Of a stretch of DNA of 64,000 nt, positions 38,997-50,171 are shown one piece after another; the first letter of the stretch is position 1; the number at the start of each line of letters is the position of its first letter. The notes beneath the pieces are model-generated. The model did not search any database. It worked only from the letters and a program-made list of their open reading frames with translations, and was not told where the DNA came from. The stretch is from Nisaea sediminum (GTDB lineage: Bacteria; Pseudomonadota; Alphaproteobacteria; Thalassobaculales; Thalassobaculaceae). The stretch is from positions 62,001-126,000 of the forward strand of contig NZ_JACZCQ010000004.1 in assembly GCF_014904705.1 (NCBI RefSeq), read 5' to 3'. Made by a program: the position numbers and the translations under genes.

Positions 38997-40748
38997 TTGC
39001 GTTCTGCGATCACACGAGCGAAACGCCGGGGCCGGCTCGGCATCTGGCAAAGGCGCCTGACGATTGTCGCGCTGACCTCGATCGCTGTGACCGCAAGTTA
39101 CTTCTTCACCCTCGGCAAGGCGCCGAACTACCAGCACCTGGTGGCGGCAACGATCGGTGTGTTCGGTTTCTGCGGTCTGATCGCCGACTGGGTCGTCTCG
39201 CGCGACATTCAGCGCGGCGGCGGCGTCCAGGCGATGCGCTCGGGCGGAACGCTCAGCACCGGCCCCGGAGCGATGGCCGGCCGACTCTGGGCCCAGGGAG
39301 AAGGTTTCCGCCTGCACGGCCTGTTCCCGGAGGCCAAGGACAATTTCCAGGAAGCGCGCGACCTGTTCAAGGAGGCCAAAGACAATGAGGGCATCGTCGA
39401 TTGCCTGTTGAGCCTCGGGAAACTCGAACGCGCGCGTGGTCACCCGGACGACGCGGCGCGAAACTACGAATCTGCCTATAACACGGCAAACACATCCAAG
39501 CTCCGTACCAGCATGGCAAATGCCTTGCTTCAGCAAGGCTATCTTCTGATCGAACGGAAAAGCTTCGACGGCGCCAGGGAAGCCTTTGCGGAGGCCGGAC
39601 GTCTGTTCGCCGACGAGAATTTCCGCTTTGGCGAAGCGAACGCGACCCTCGGGCTCGCAGAAGCGGCGATGCAGCTCACCAAATCGGACGAAGCGGCCGG
39701 CGCTTTCGAGCACGCGCATTTCCTGTTCAGCCAGGTCGGCGACCGCAGCGGAGAAGCGCACGCCCTCTATTGCCGGGCGGAAATCGACCGTCAAACGCGC
39801 AAGACAGCCGAAGCGCAGAATCGCCTCGAGCGCGCCCTGACACTCTACCGACGCACCGGCGACTTCATCGGCGAGGCGATGACCCGGCTCGCCATGACGG
39901 ACATCCTGCGGCGCCTGGAAAGGGCTCCGAACGCCCAGGCCACCGCCCTCGAAGCCGCGGACCGGTTTCGCGACGCGGCCCGAAGGGTCGGCAACAGCAC
40001 GCTGATGGCGGGTCGCGGCGACATCAGACGAGCCCCGATCCGATTCGATTTCGCCCGCGCTCAAGGCACGGTCGCGCGGACCCTGCTCGCCGAATCGAAG
40101 GATGACAGCCTGGAAGCGCGCCTCGTCATCGGGCTCGGCGAAATGGAGCGCATGGCGGGGCGCCTGGAAGATGCGCGGGTGAATTTCGAGCGCGCCATTC
40201 AGCTCTCCAAAGGCGGCGACAAGCTCCCGATTCTCGCCGACGCCCTCAAGGGCAAGGGCCGCGTCGAAATGCAGAAGGGAAATAACCGCGGCGCCCGAGA
40301 GGTGATGAAAGAGGCCCAGAATCACTACCGGAATGCCGGCGGCACCAGGGATGCCGCGCAAACCCTGATGGATATGGGCCAGATCGACCTGCTGATGGAG
40401 ATGCCGGATCGGGCCCGGGTGACCTTCGCTCAAGCGCGCACGATGTATCGGGGCCTCAACGAAATGGCGCTCGAAGGGGCGGCGCTCCGCGCGATCGGGG
40501 ATCTCGAATCGCAGCTCAGCCGCCTGCCGCAGGCGCAACAGGCTTATGCCGAAGCCCGCGGTCTGTTCCGTCAGGCAGCCGACCATATCAGCGAAGCCGA
40601 CGCGCTGCTCATGATCGGCCTGCTCTCGATCAATATCGACAATGCCACAGCCGCCGCCTTCACGATCCAGGCCGGGCGACTCTACAAGGCCGTCGGTACG
40701 ATCGAGTGGAACCGCCGCGCCTTCGCGCTTGCGCGCCGCGTCAGATAG
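38997..40748 (+). CDS. membrane-anchored TPR repeat protein, function unknown
   Basis: The product is 583 residues starting at TTG 38997, eight bases after GGAAGGA. Two hydrophobic helices near the N-terminus (about 20-39 and 46-66) are followed by at least ten degenerate tetratricopeptide repeats, for example FRLHGLFPEAKDNFQEARDLF, GRLEDARVNFERAIQLS and LPQAQQAYAEARGLFRQA. Such a layout suggests a membrane-tethered cytoplasmic scaffold. No enzyme domain is visible. It lies 100 bases after the BASS-like gene and 227 bases before mlaA; a functional link to either is not indicated. Confidence 0.85.
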   Translation: MRSAITRAKRRGRLGIWQRRLTIVALTSIAVTASYFFTLGKAPNYQHLVAATIGVFGFCGLIADWVVSRDIQRGGGVQAMRSGGTLSTGPGAMAGRLWAQGEGFRLHGLFPEAKDNFQEARDLFKEAKDNEGIVDCLLSLGKLERARGHPDDAARNYESAYNTANTSKLRTSMANALLQQGYLLIERKSFDGAREAFAEAGRLFADENFRFGEANATLGLAEAAMQLTKSDEAAGAFEHAHFLFSQVGDRSGEAHALYCRAEIDRQTRKTAEAQNRLERALTLYRRTGDFIGEAMTRLAMTDILRRLERAPNAQATALEAADRFRDAARRVGNSTLMAGRGDIRRAPIRFDFARAQGTVARTLLAESKDDSLEARLVIGLGEMERMAGRLEDARVNFERAIQLSKGGDKLPILADALKGKGRVEMQKGNNRGAREVMKEAQNHYRNAGGTRDAAQTLMDMGQIDLLMEMPDRARVTFAQARTMYRGLNEMALEGAALRAIGDLESQLSRLPQAQQAYAEARGLFRQAADHISEADALLMIGLLSINIDNATAAAFTIQAGRLYKAVGTIEWNRRAFALARRVR

Positions 40749-40974
40749 AGAGGAAAATGATGGCAAGCCGGAGCGCGATATTTTTGCAACATCAGTGCGC
40801 TAACAAATCGTGGGTAAATTGCGGGGCTCTGGCCTTGCTTAAACCTCTATGGTACCAGCTACTCCTCGCGGCTGAAGATACGGAGGTTGGCAACTCCATG
40901 TCTGCGAAGGCGGTTGCGAACTTTGGAATCAGGGGCGGGCGTCCGCTGGGATGCACAGGTAACGGGTTGGGAAA

Positions 40975-41796
40975 ATGACATTTTTGTCTCGGATGCATCG
41001 GGCAGCCGGCGTCTTTCTCGTGCTGTTTTTGCTTGCTGGTTGCGCCTCCGCACCGGAGGAAGCGGCAGAAGGCCCGCAGATTTACGACCCCATTGAGCCG
41101 GTCAACCGTGTGTTTTTCGCGATGAATGACGCCGTTGATACGATGGTCCTTCGGCCGACTGCGTTCGTTTACAAGACCGCCGTGCCGAATCCGATCCAGG
41201 ACATGGTCCGGAACTTCCTTCAGTGGCTGCGCTCTCCGGTCGTGATCGCCAACAGCCTGCTGCAGGGCGATACGGACAATGCCGGCAGCGCGACCCGTCA
41301 GTTCTTTGTCAACGGCGTCACCGCAGGTCTGATCGACTGGGGCAACGGGCTCGGCTGGGGTTATCGCGAAGAAGATTTCGGCCAGACCCTCGGCGTGCAC
41401 GGCGTCGACGGCGGCCCCTATCTCGTCATTCCGATCATCGGTCCGTCGAACGGCCGCGATCTCGTCGGCCGGGTGGTCGACATCTTTTTCGACCCGCTCA
41501 CCTATATCGTGACCGGCCCCGGGGCCCGCAACGCGATCACCATCGCGCGCGGCACGGGCGAAGCGGTCGATTTCCGGGCCCGGAACTACGACGCGATCAA
41601 CGATCTGAAAGCCTCGTCGGTCGATTACTATGCGCGCCTGCGGTCGATCTACCTCCAGCGCCGCGATGCGGAGATCAGCAACGGGCAGCCGCCGAAAGGC
41701 GTGCAGGCCGCCGATGGCAGCCGTGAATTCGATAAGTTCGAGCCGTCCGACCGCCCGCGTTCGGTGACCGGCGAGCTTCCGGCGAACACGAACTAG
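40975..41796 (+). CDS. mlaA: outer-membrane lipoprotein MlaA (VacJ)
   Basis: MlaA sits in the outer membrane and passes mislocalised phospholipids to MlaC, keeping the membrane asymmetric. The 273-residue precursor has a lipoprotein signal ending LLAGC with Cys at residue 23, followed by the family core DPIEPVNRVFFAMND, QWLRSPVVIANSLLQGD, FGQTLGVHGVDGGPYLVIP and DPLTYI. GTTGGGAAA precedes the ATG. mlaC follows after 14 bases. The inner-membrane MlaFEDB genes are not in this window. Confidence 0.96.
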   Translation: MTFLSRMHRAAGVFLVLFLLAGCASAPEEAAEGPQIYDPIEPVNRVFFAMNDAVDTMVLRPTAFVYKTAVPNPIQDMVRNFLQWLRSPVVIANSLLQGDTDNAGSATRQFFVNGVTAGLIDWGNGLGWGYREEDFGQTLGVHGVDGGPYLVIPIIGPSNGRDLVGRVVDIFFDPLTYIVTGPGARNAITIARGTGEAVDFRARNYDAINDLKASSVDYYARLRSIYLQRRDAEISNGQPPKGVQAADGSREFDKFEPSDRPRSVTGELPANTN

Positions 41797-41810
41797 CCTG
41801 AGGCATCTCG

Positions 41811-42434
41811 ATGACCGTTCTGCAGCGCGCGATCTTCGGCCTTTTGGTCTGCATTTCGCTTGCGACGTATCCCGCGCTTGCCGACAGCAAGGGCGAGAAT
41901 GCCGAGAAGTTCGTCGCCAAGCTGGGCGAGACCGCTCTCGAGATGGTCACGAACAAGGAGCTTGTCGGAGACGCCCGGCGCGAGTCATTCCGCAAACTGC
42001 TGCAGGCGAATTTCGATATGCCCTGGATCGGGCAGTTTGTGCTCGGCAAGCATTGGCGCCGCGCCAGTCCCGATCAGCGGGAAACCTACTTGAAGCTGTT
42101 CGAAGAGAGCATCGTCTTCACCTATACGAACCGGTTCGACGAGTATTCGGGGCAGACCTTCGAGGTCACCGGCAATACCGAGGCTGACCGCTTCACCATG
42201 GTGAAGAGCAGGATTGTCAATCCAGCCAATCCGGAAGGCAGTGTGCTGGTCGACTGGCGCCTGATCGAGGACAGTGGCGACTTCAAGATCGTCGACGTCG
42301 TGATCGAGGGCATCAGCATGGGCATCACCCAGCGCAACGAATATTCCGCGGTCATCGACAGCAACGGCGGGAAGATCGACTCGCTGCTGGTCAAGATGGA
42401 AGAGATCCTGGAGAACCTGCGCAAGCGCGCCTGA
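41811..42434 (+). CDS. mlaC: periplasmic phospholipid-binding protein MlaC
   Basis: MlaC ferries phospholipids across the periplasm between MlaA and the MlaFEDB ABC transporter. The 207-residue precursor has a signal peptide cut after about residue 25 (ATYPALADS). The mature part shows FDMPWIGQFVLGKHWRRASPD, the Tol-Tol-Ttg2 family core, and IVNPANPEGSVLVDWRL with GISMGITQRNEYSAVI. It is the second gene of the mlaA-mlaC operon, closed by a strong hairpin. Confidence 0.95.
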   Translation: MTVLQRAIFGLLVCISLATYPALADSKGENAEKFVAKLGETALEMVTNKELVGDARRESFRKLLQANFDMPWIGQFVLGKHWRRASPDQRETYLKLFEESIVFTYTNRFDEYSGQTFEVTGNTEADRFTMVKSRIVNPANPEGSVLVDWRLIEDSGDFKIVDVVIEGISMGITQRNEYSAVIDSNGGKIDSLLVKMEEILENLRKRA

Positions 42435-42467
42435 TCGCGCCCCCGGAAACATCCGCTTTCCCAAACA

Positions 42468-42495
42468 AAAACGCCGGCCCGAGGGCCGGCGTTTT
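42468..42495. terminator. bidirectional terminator between mlaC and ettA
   Basis: AAAACGCCGGCC (42468-42479) and GGCCGGCGTTTT (42484-42495) form a perfect 12-bp stem with a 4-base loop and T's at the exit on both strands. It lies between two convergent genes and should serve both. Confidence 0.9.
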
Positions 42496-42513
42496 GCATT
42501 TCGGGCTCTTCGC

Positions 42514-44196
<1,683 letters not shown>

Positions 44197-44266
44197 GGGG
44201 CCGCTCCTGTCGAGAATGAAAGACGTCAGAGGGCGCAGTTTTAGACAAGTGCGGCGGCGGCGGCAA

Positions 44267-45715
44267 CTAGCCGCTGATCGCGCCCTGAACCATCGGCTGA
44301 AGCAAATCGATCACCTCGAGGTGGGCGCGCAACCTGCGGCGCTCCTGGCGGTCGAGAAGCGCGGGATCGATCTTCGACGAGGGCGGCAGTCCAGCTTCGA
44401 GATCGGCCAGTTGCTGCCGCAGGACAATGGCCATGATCGCTTCGAGCGCCTCCGCCGCTGCCGCGGCGTCGCCAGTCGAGAGCACGCCCTTCTCCCTTAG
44501 TAGCCGCAGACGCTCGGTCGTGGAGGTTACCTCGATCTGATGACGCAGTGCGAGGACACGGGCGGCGGAGACCAGCGGCAGGGTCCCGCCGATTTTCAGA
44601 TCCACCCGCCCGTCCTTGAGCTGGAAGCCGCTCAGCAGCCCGAAAGCGTCCCAGGCGAGCGGCGGTCGGAATCCCCCGATATGCTGCACGAGATTGCCGA
44701 GGAACACGGTCTGCTTCTCGACCGCGCCGATCGCGTCGCGGCGCAGCGATGCTGCGAGAGCCGCATCTCCCAGCACCGGAGCGAAATCGAAGAAGATATC
44801 GACATTCATGATGCTCTCGCCGCGCCCGCTGCGGATCCAGCCCGCGACCCGCTCGCGCCAGCTTGCCGGCGTCCCGCGCCAGAGCGGGTTCGACGCCATC
44901 ACGCCGCCGTTGCAATAGGGCACGCCGGCCGCATCGAGGATATCGGATAGCCGCTTGCCCCACTCCGCGAACCAGGCGTCGTCCGCATCGGCCCCGTCGA
45001 AGATCACGGCATTGTCCTGGTCCGGGGAGAGCAGGCTTTCGCCGCGCCCGCCACTGCCGAGCACCAGCAGGACGTAAGGTGCGGGCGGCGGACCGAGACC
45101 GTCTCGCTCCATAGAGGCAAGCGCCAGCAACCCCGCCCGCTCCGTCGAATCCCTCATGGCCGCGCTGATCGCGCCGGCGACCGTCGTGCCCCGGCCGCCG
45201 TCCTGCATCAGGGCCCGCACCAGGTCCGGCAACCGCGCCCGTGCGGATGCGATGGCCGCCGCGTCCGGCGCCGCCTCGATCGCATCGCCGAGCGCGAAAG
45301 CGGCGGTATTGCGGGTCTTCAGGATGGTCCGGAGCGAGATCACGCCGACGATCCGCCCGTCAGGATCGGTCACCGCGAGATGGCGGATACCGAGCCGTTC
45401 CATCCGCCCCATCGCCTTGTAGACGAGGGCGTCAGCCGGAAGCGACTGGACGGGCGACGACATGACCGTTCCGACCGCCGCGGCGGCGCTCCCTCCGGCT
45501 GCGATGTGGCGGACGATATCCCGCTCGGTGACAATGCCCGCATGGATGCCGGTGCCCCCCCGCACCAGGATCGAGCCCACATCGCGTCCTGCCATGGCCG
45601 CAGCGGCCTCCTCCAGGCTCGCCTCCGGAGCTATATCCAGCGGTTCCCAGGCCACCACGTCGCTGAGACTGTGGCGGTAGGGATAACTGTCGAACGTGGC
45701 GCCCTCTTCCATCAC
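44267..45715 (-). CDS. CBS-pair and DUF294 putative nucleotidyltransferase
   Basis: This 482-residue protein has a CBS pair (about residues 17-140: [21 protein letters not shown] and [17 protein letters not shown]), then a GlnD-like DUF294 nucleotidyltransferase domain and its C-terminal helical partner. The catalytic motif [18 protein letters not shown] keeps the Gly-Ser and paired acidic residues of an active enzyme. CBS pairs usually sense adenine nucleotides. Relatives are found next to DUF4212/SSS transporters, as here. The target, whether protein or nucleotide, is unknown. It is the last gene of a three-gene minus-strand operon. Confidence 0.88.
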   Translation of the reverse strand: MMEEGATFDSYPYRHSLSDVVAWEPLDIAPEASLEEAAAAMAGRDVGSILVRGGTGIHAGIVTERDIVRHIAAGGSAAAAVGTVMSSPVQSLPADALVYKAMGRMERLGIRHLAVTDPDGRIVGVISLRTILKTRNTAAFALGDAIEAAPDAAAIASARARLPDLVRALMQDGGRGTTVAGAISAAMRDSTERAGLLALASMERDGLGPPPAPYVLLVLGSGGRGESLLSPDQDNAVIFDGADADDAWFAEWGKRLSDILDAAGVPYCNGGVMASNPLWRGTPASWRERVAGWIRSGRGESIMNVDIFFDFAPVLGDAALAASLRRDAIGAVEKQTVFLGNLVQHIGGFRPPLAWDAFGLLSGFQLKDGRVDLKIGGTLPLVSAARVLALRHQIEVTSTTERLRLLREKGVLSTGDAAAAAEALEAIMAIVLRQQLADLEAGLPPSSKIDPALLDRQERRRLRAHLEVIDLLQPMVQGAISG

Positions 45716-45730
45716 TCTCTCCCCGACAGC

Positions 45731-47113
45731 CTATTCCCGGCCCCATGGGCGCGGCGCCGCCACGTCCAGTGCGGAGCCGTAATTGGAGATGCCCAACTGA
45801 CGCAGCTCCGGCACCATCGCATTGAACAGCTCTGCGGTGACGATCGCGTCGCCGAGAGCGGTATGGCGACCGAAGATGCTCAGCCCCATCGCCTCCGCGG
45901 CACTATCGAGGCCGATCCGCTCGTCCGGCGCGATCAGCTTGAACAGCGCCATGGTATCGAGGGCCGGCACACCGATCGGGGGCAGCTTGTGCCGCTTCGC
46001 CTCCGCGGCGAGCACCGCCAGATCGAACCCGATCTGGTGCCCGACGATGACACACCCCTCACAGAACCGGGTCAGCTCCTCCCACAGCTCCGGCAGCGGC
46101 GGGGCGCCGGCGACCAGTTCGTCGCCGATCCCGTGCACCCGGAAGGATCGCTCCGGGATCTGGATTCCCGGCTTCACCAGAAGATCGAGGCAGGCGCCTG
46201 TAAAGACATGACCGTCCTGCACCCGGACCGCGCCGATGGAAACGATCCGGTCGCGTGCGGCCTCCAGCCCCGTGGTCTCGAGGTCGAGGCTGACGATAGG
46301 CAGGGAGCCGAGCGGCGTGGAATTGAGAAACGGCGCCGGCTCCGGAGCTACGCTCCCGAGGCTGAGGTCCATCGCGGTCTGTTCCGGGAGCACCTCCTCC
46401 ACCGGAGCGAGGAAGGAAATGACGCCGCCTTCCGCCAGTCCGGCGATCTGGGCCTCCACACTCTTTCCCTCGGTATCGGTGAGAGCGAATTCGACCGGAC
46501 GCCGGCTGTCCCGCGCGCGCCGGAGCGCCGCCCCCAGCAATCCATGATCGACGATCGAGAAGATGCTGTGTCCCGGCGCGGTGCCGAATTCGCCGAGACG
46601 CCTCCGGGCGGCGGCATTCGAGAGCGCGACGAGGCCGGTACCGGTGAAAACGATCACTGCCGCAGGGATGCCCGCGAGGACGCCGGCGATCCAGGCACCT
46701 TCGGAATCATGCCGCTGGCGGCGGATGAATGCCCGCTCGATCGTCTGCGACAGTCCCGCGATCTCGCCCGGCCCGCCGGTGAATTGCCGCCATCGCGCCG
46801 GCAGCCGTCCGGTGCTGGCCGCGAGGTCGAGATCCTCCTTCATCCTGTCGAGATCGCCGATATGCGCCGCGATGATGCCATAGACCGCGTAGGTGAGCAC
46901 GGCCGCCGCCACGGTGCCGACCGCGGGCAGGACGAGCAGCGTCCAGTCCTGCTCGTCGGCAAGCAGGACGTGACGGACGGCAAAGATCACGAGCGCGAGG
47001 GCAAGGATCGCCGGGATCGCCGAGAGCAGGACCGCATGGGTGCGGCGCGTCCGATAGCGCATGACAATGGCCCGGCGGAGCGGCGAGTCGTCCCTGTCCC
47101 GCGCGGGCGCCAC
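45731..47113 (-). CDS. membrane-anchored PAS-like and DEDDh 3'-5' exonuclease protein
   Basis: The 460-residue protein has two N-terminal membrane helices (about 27-48 and 58-82), a linker and PAS-like region (GIPAAVIVFTGTGLVALSNAA and following), and a C-terminal DnaQ-type exonuclease from about residue 275. The DEDDh residues are visible: IVSLDLETTGLEAARD, VGHQIGFDLAVL and HTALGDAIVTAELF. Membrane tethering and a sensory domain are unusual for an exonuclease. A role in degrading a nucleotide signal or RNA is possible, DNA proofreading unlikely. It starts 4 bases after the unknown gene's stop and ends 15 bases before the CBS-DUF294 start. Confidence 0.88.
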   Translation of the reverse strand: MAPARDRDDSPLRRAIVMRYRTRRTHAVLLSAIPAILALALVIFAVRHVLLADEQDWTLLVLPAVGTVAAAVLTYAVYGIIAAHIGDLDRMKEDLDLAASTGRLPARWRQFTGGPGEIAGLSQTIERAFIRRQRHDSEGAWIAGVLAGIPAAVIVFTGTGLVALSNAAARRRLGEFGTAPGHSIFSIVDHGLLGAALRRARDSRRPVEFALTDTEGKSVEAQIAGLAEGGVISFLAPVEEVLPEQTAMDLSLGSVAPEPAPFLNSTPLGSLPIVSLDLETTGLEAARDRIVSIGAVRVQDGHVFTGACLDLLVKPGIQIPERSFRVHGIGDELVAGAPPLPELWEELTRFCEGCVIVGHQIGFDLAVLAAEAKRHKLPPIGVPALDTMALFKLIAPDERIGLDSAAEAMGLSIFGRHTALGDAIVTAELFNAMVPELRQLGISNYGSALDVAAPRPWGRE

Positions 47114-47117
47114 GGCG

Positions 47118-47774
47118 CTACTCGGCGGCCGGACGCACGGCGGCGAAATCCTCCGCGACCGCGTTGGCTTTCAGCGAAGACGTCAGCTGGGTCCGGATGT
47201 CCTTCCACTTGAAGCGGATGGAGTTCCGCACGATCCCCTCGTCGTGGATCTTCAGTTCGTCGGCGATCGGCGCCCAATGGATCAGGGCATCCTCGCTGCC
47301 CCTGAACGCCGCGACCGGGTCTTCCGGGTCCGGTCTGACAAGGCGCAACCTCGACTCCGCCTGCGCGACCGCCTCCGCCCAGTCGGGAACCGTCCGGGTG
47401 GGTTCCTCATATTCCGCGAGGGCCGACCGCAGGAACGAGAGCGCCAGTTCCCGCTCGCTCTCCTGATCGAGCCTTTCGCGGCAGCCCGCCGCGACATATG
47501 CCGCGAGATCGGCCGCGCAGGCGAGGAACAGCTGCCATTTCGCGATATTCAGCGATTGGGCGAAAAGATCGTCGTCGAACAGCGCCGTATAGCGCGTCCC
47601 CGCTCGGGTCCGGACATAGCCGTAAAGCGTGGTCTGGGCGACGAAGGCCGCCCGGGTACTCACGAACCCGGACGCCGATTCGATATCGTCGAGCGGCTGT
47701 TCGTTCCAGCGGGTCGAGAACGGCATAAACAGTCTCGCCTTCCGCCAAAACTCCCTCAAAACACCAGGAAACAT
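47118..47774 (-). CDS. conserved-looking protein of unknown function
   Basis: A 218-residue soluble protein. I recognise no domain. It is rich in helix-forming residues, with the segments RWNEQPLDDIESASGFVSTR and TRYTALFDDDLFAQSLNI, and no clear membrane helix or signal peptide. ATG 47774 has GGAAAG six bases before it; ATG 47726 is an alternative start. It heads the minus-strand operon with the membrane exonuclease and CBS-DUF294 protein and is divergent from the transporter genes, sharing a 160-base promoter region with them. Confidence 0.75.
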   Translation of the reverse strand: MFPGVLREFWRKARLFMPFSTRWNEQPLDDIESASGFVSTRAAFVAQTTLYGYVRTRAGTRYTALFDDDLFAQSLNIAKWQLFLACAADLAAYVAAGCRERLDQESERELALSFLRSALAEYEEPTRTVPDWAEAVAQAESRLRLVRPDPEDPVAAFRGSEDALIHWAPIADELKIHDEGIVRNSIRFKWKDIRTQLTSSLKANAVAEDFAAVRPAAE

Positions 47775-47935
47775 AACAACTTTCCGAGTTTCATGCGAAC
47801 TACAGTCAATTCAAGACCTTCACAAAGCTGTAGCTGATTCGACTAAACCGTCATAGACTAAGAATATTGCGTGGTACACGCGATACACAAAAAAGCCGTC
47901 AGTAAATGGCGGTGATTGGAAAGGGGGGTACCAAG

Positions 47936-48211
47936 ATGGCGGAAGCCGACTCCAACAATGAGGCTCATTGGCAGCGCACCAAGAACCTCACTATCATCAC
48001 ACTGATCATCTGGTTCATCTTCGCCTTCGGCGTGCACTGGTTCGCGCCGCAGCTCAACTCAATCACCTTCCTCGGATTCCCGCTCGGCTTCTACATGGCC
48101 GGACAGGGCTCCCTGTTTGCATTCGTCGTCATCATCTTCTGGTTCGCACGCACCCAGAACAAGATCGATGAGGAATTCGGCGTCGCTGAAGACGAAAACG
48201 AGGACGAGTAG
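47936..48211 (+). CDS. DUF4212 small subunit of a sodium:solute symporter
   Basis: The product is 91 residues from ATG 47936, preceded by AAGGGGGG seven bases away; an upstream in-frame ATG (47906) has no RBS. After a short polar N-terminus come two membrane helices (LTIITLIIWFIFAFGVHWF and FPLGFYMAGQGSLFAFVVII), then an acidic tail DEEFGVAEDENEDE. This matches DUF4212, which is found ahead of VC_2705-type symporters and is thought to be a small partner subunit. The symporter starts 11 bases downstream. Confidence 0.92.
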   Translation: MAEADSNNEAHWQRTKNLTIITLIIWFIFAFGVHWFAPQLNSITFLGFPLGFYMAGQGSLFAFVVIIFWFARTQNKIDEEFGVAEDENEDE

Positions 48212-48222
48212 GGAGATCCGAC

Positions 48223-50037
48223 ATGAAGGGTGATTTCATCCAGAATCTGGGGAAGATCTACGGCCTCTATACCGGCGGGTTCCTCCTCTTCATTATCCTG
48301 ATGGCCATTCTCGAACAGGCCGGTGTCAGTCCCGACACGATCGGTTACCTGTTCGTCGGCTTCACCATTGCGATCTACGCCCTGATCGGCGTGCTGTCGC
48401 GCACCATGGCGACGGACCAGTACTATGTCGCCGGCCGGCAGGTTCCGGCGCTCTATAACGGCATGGCGACAGCGGCGGACTGGATGTCCGGCGCCTCCTT
48501 CGTTGCCATGGCCGGCGGCATCTATTTCGGCGGTTACGGCTACATGGCCTTCCTGGTCGGCTGGACCGGCGGCTATGTGCTCGTCGCCTCGCTGATGGCG
48601 CCGTATCTGCGCAAGTTCGGCTGCTACACGGTGCCGGACTTCATCGGCACGCGCTACGGCGGCAACTTTGCCCGCCTCTGCGCGGTGATCGTTCTGGTGG
48701 TCGCGTCCTTCACCTACGTGACGGCGCAGATCAACGCCACCGGCACGGTCGCCTCCCGGGCCCTGCAGATTCCGTTCGAAGTCGGCGTCTGGTTCGGTCT
48801 TGCAGGCATCCTCGTCTGCTCGATGCTCGGCGGCATGCGGGCGGTGACCTGGACCCAGGTGGCCCAGTACATCGTGCTGATCGTCGCCTACATCGTCCCG
48901 GTCGTCTGGATGTCGAACAAGAGCGGGTTCGGCATGATTCCGCAGCTCGCCTATGGCGATGCCGTCCATCGCGTACAGGAACTCGAGGTCCTGCACCAGA
49001 TCGGCACTTTGAAGCCGACGGAGAAGTTCGGCGGTCTCGCGGCCCTGGTGAACCCGATCAACGCGCCGGGCGACACCCTGATGGCGAAATGGAAGTTCGC
49101 CACGCTGGTGCTCTGCATGATGTGCGGCACGGCCTCGCTGCCTCACGTGCTGATGCGTTACTTCACGACGCCGTCCGTGCGCTCCGCGCGGATCTCGGTG
49201 GGCTGGTCGATCCTCTTCATCTTCCTGCTCTACTTCACGGCGCCGGCGCTCGCGACCTTCACCAAGCTTTCGCTGCTCGATCCGACCTTGGCGACAGGCA
49301 TCATCGGCAAGTCCATCGCCGATGTGAACGCGCTCGAGTGGATCCAGAAATGGTCGGCGGTCGACTTCCTGAGAGTGTCCGACTCCAACGGGGACGGGAT
49401 CCTGCAGATCAACGAGCTTTTCATGCGGGCCGACATCGTCGTGCTGGCCACGCCTGAAATCGCCGGTCTGCCCTACGTGATCTCGGGTCTGGTGGCGGCA
49501 GGCGGCATGGCCGCGGCCATGTCGACGGCGGACGGGCTGCTGCTCGCCATCGCCAACGCCCTCAGCCACGATCTGTACTACAAGATCATCGACCCGAAGG
49601 CGGAGACCAAGACCCGGCTCGTTGTGGCCCGGATTCTGCTCCTCGGCGTCGGCGCGGCCGGCGCGTTCGTGGCCAGCCTGAAGCTGACCTCGATCCTCGG
49701 TGCAGTGGCCTGGGCGTTCGACTTCGCCTGTTCCGGTCTGTTCTTCCCGCTGGTGCTCGGCATCTGGTGGAAACGGGCGAACCGACAGGGCGCGCTCGCG
49801 GGCATGATCGGCGGCTTCGTCGCGGGATCGGCGTATCTCTACTACGTCTATTTCGCCGGCGGCACGCCGTGGTTCGGCATCGACCACCTGCGCTTCGGCG
49901 TGATCGGCATGCCGGTCAGCTTGGTGCTGATGATCGTCGTCAGCCTGATGACCGAAGAACCGGACGAGGAGACCCAGCGCATGGTCGACGCGGTCCGGAC
50001 GCCGCGCGGCGGCACGATCCTCGACAGCGCTCACTAA
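48223..50037 (+). CDS. sodium:solute symporter, VC_2705 subfamily, with EF-hand-like loop
   Basis: A 604-residue SSS-family transporter with about 13 membrane helices. The family segments ATAADWMSGASFVAMAGGIYF, GYVLVASLMAPYLRKFG and GLVAAGGMAAAMSTADGLLL are clear. Between helices, at residues 387-398, lies DSNGDGILQINE, a canonical EF-hand calcium loop with acidic or polar ligands at positions 1, 3, 5 and 12 and Gly at 6. Characterised relatives carry acetate or other short monocarboxylates, so such a substrate is inferred. It is paired with the DUF4212 subunit and followed by tandem hairpins. Confidence 0.93.
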   Translation: MKGDFIQNLGKIYGLYTGGFLLFIILMAILEQAGVSPDTIGYLFVGFTIAIYALIGVLSRTMATDQYYVAGRQVPALYNGMATAADWMSGASFVAMAGGIYFGGYGYMAFLVGWTGGYVLVASLMAPYLRKFGCYTVPDFIGTRYGGNFARLCAVIVLVVASFTYVTAQINATGTVASRALQIPFEVGVWFGLAGILVCSMLGGMRAVTWTQVAQYIVLIVAYIVPVVWMSNKSGFGMIPQLAYGDAVHRVQELEVLHQIGTLKPTEKFGGLAALVNPINAPGDTLMAKWKFATLVLCMMCGTASLPHVLMRYFTTPSVRSARISVGWSILFIFLLYFTAPALATFTKLSLLDPTLATGIIGKSIADVNALEWIQKWSAVDFLRVSDSNGDGILQINELFMRADIVVLATPEIAGLPYVISGLVAAGGMAAAMSTADGLLLAIANALSHDLYYKIIDPKAETKTRLVVARILLLGVGAAGAFVASLKLTSILGAVAWAFDFACSGLFFPLVLGIWWKRANRQGALAGMIGGFVAGSAYLYYVYFAGGTPWFGIDHLRFGVIGMPVSLVLMIVVSLMTEEPDEETQRMVDAVRTPRGGTILDSAH

Positions 50038-50052
50038 GAGACACCTTTATCA

Positions 50053-50130
50053 TCCGGGACGGCGTCAAATCCGTCCCGGACAGGCTTGAAGAGAAATCCG
50101 GGACGGGCCAAGCTTCGTCCCGGATTTTTT
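50053..50130 (+). terminator. tandem hairpins, second an intrinsic terminator
   Basis: TCCGGGACGG (50053-50062) pairs with CCGTCCCGGA (50071-50080). AAATCCGGGACG (50094-50105) pairs with CGTCCCGGATTT (50116-50127), then TTT. All four arms share the same 9-base core, so alternative pairings are possible. Confidence 0.8.
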
Positions 50131-50171
50131 ATGCCCAATCAAAAAAATAAGCGGCGGGAGGATACGCCCCG

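Noticed and set aside
40706-40978. 90-codon frame between the TPR gene and mlaA
   Set aside because: It begins inside the TPR gene, has no good ribosome-binding site and looks like leader DNA of mlaA.
45380-47212. 610-codon plus-strand frame opposite the exonuclease and CBS genes
   Set aside because: It is the antisense of two genes with clear catalytic motifs. Its composition is typical of GC-rich shadow frames.
48091-50034. 647-codon minus-strand frame opposite the symporter
   Set aside because: Polar, His/Arg/Asp-rich with no motif; the symporter on the other strand is unmistakable.
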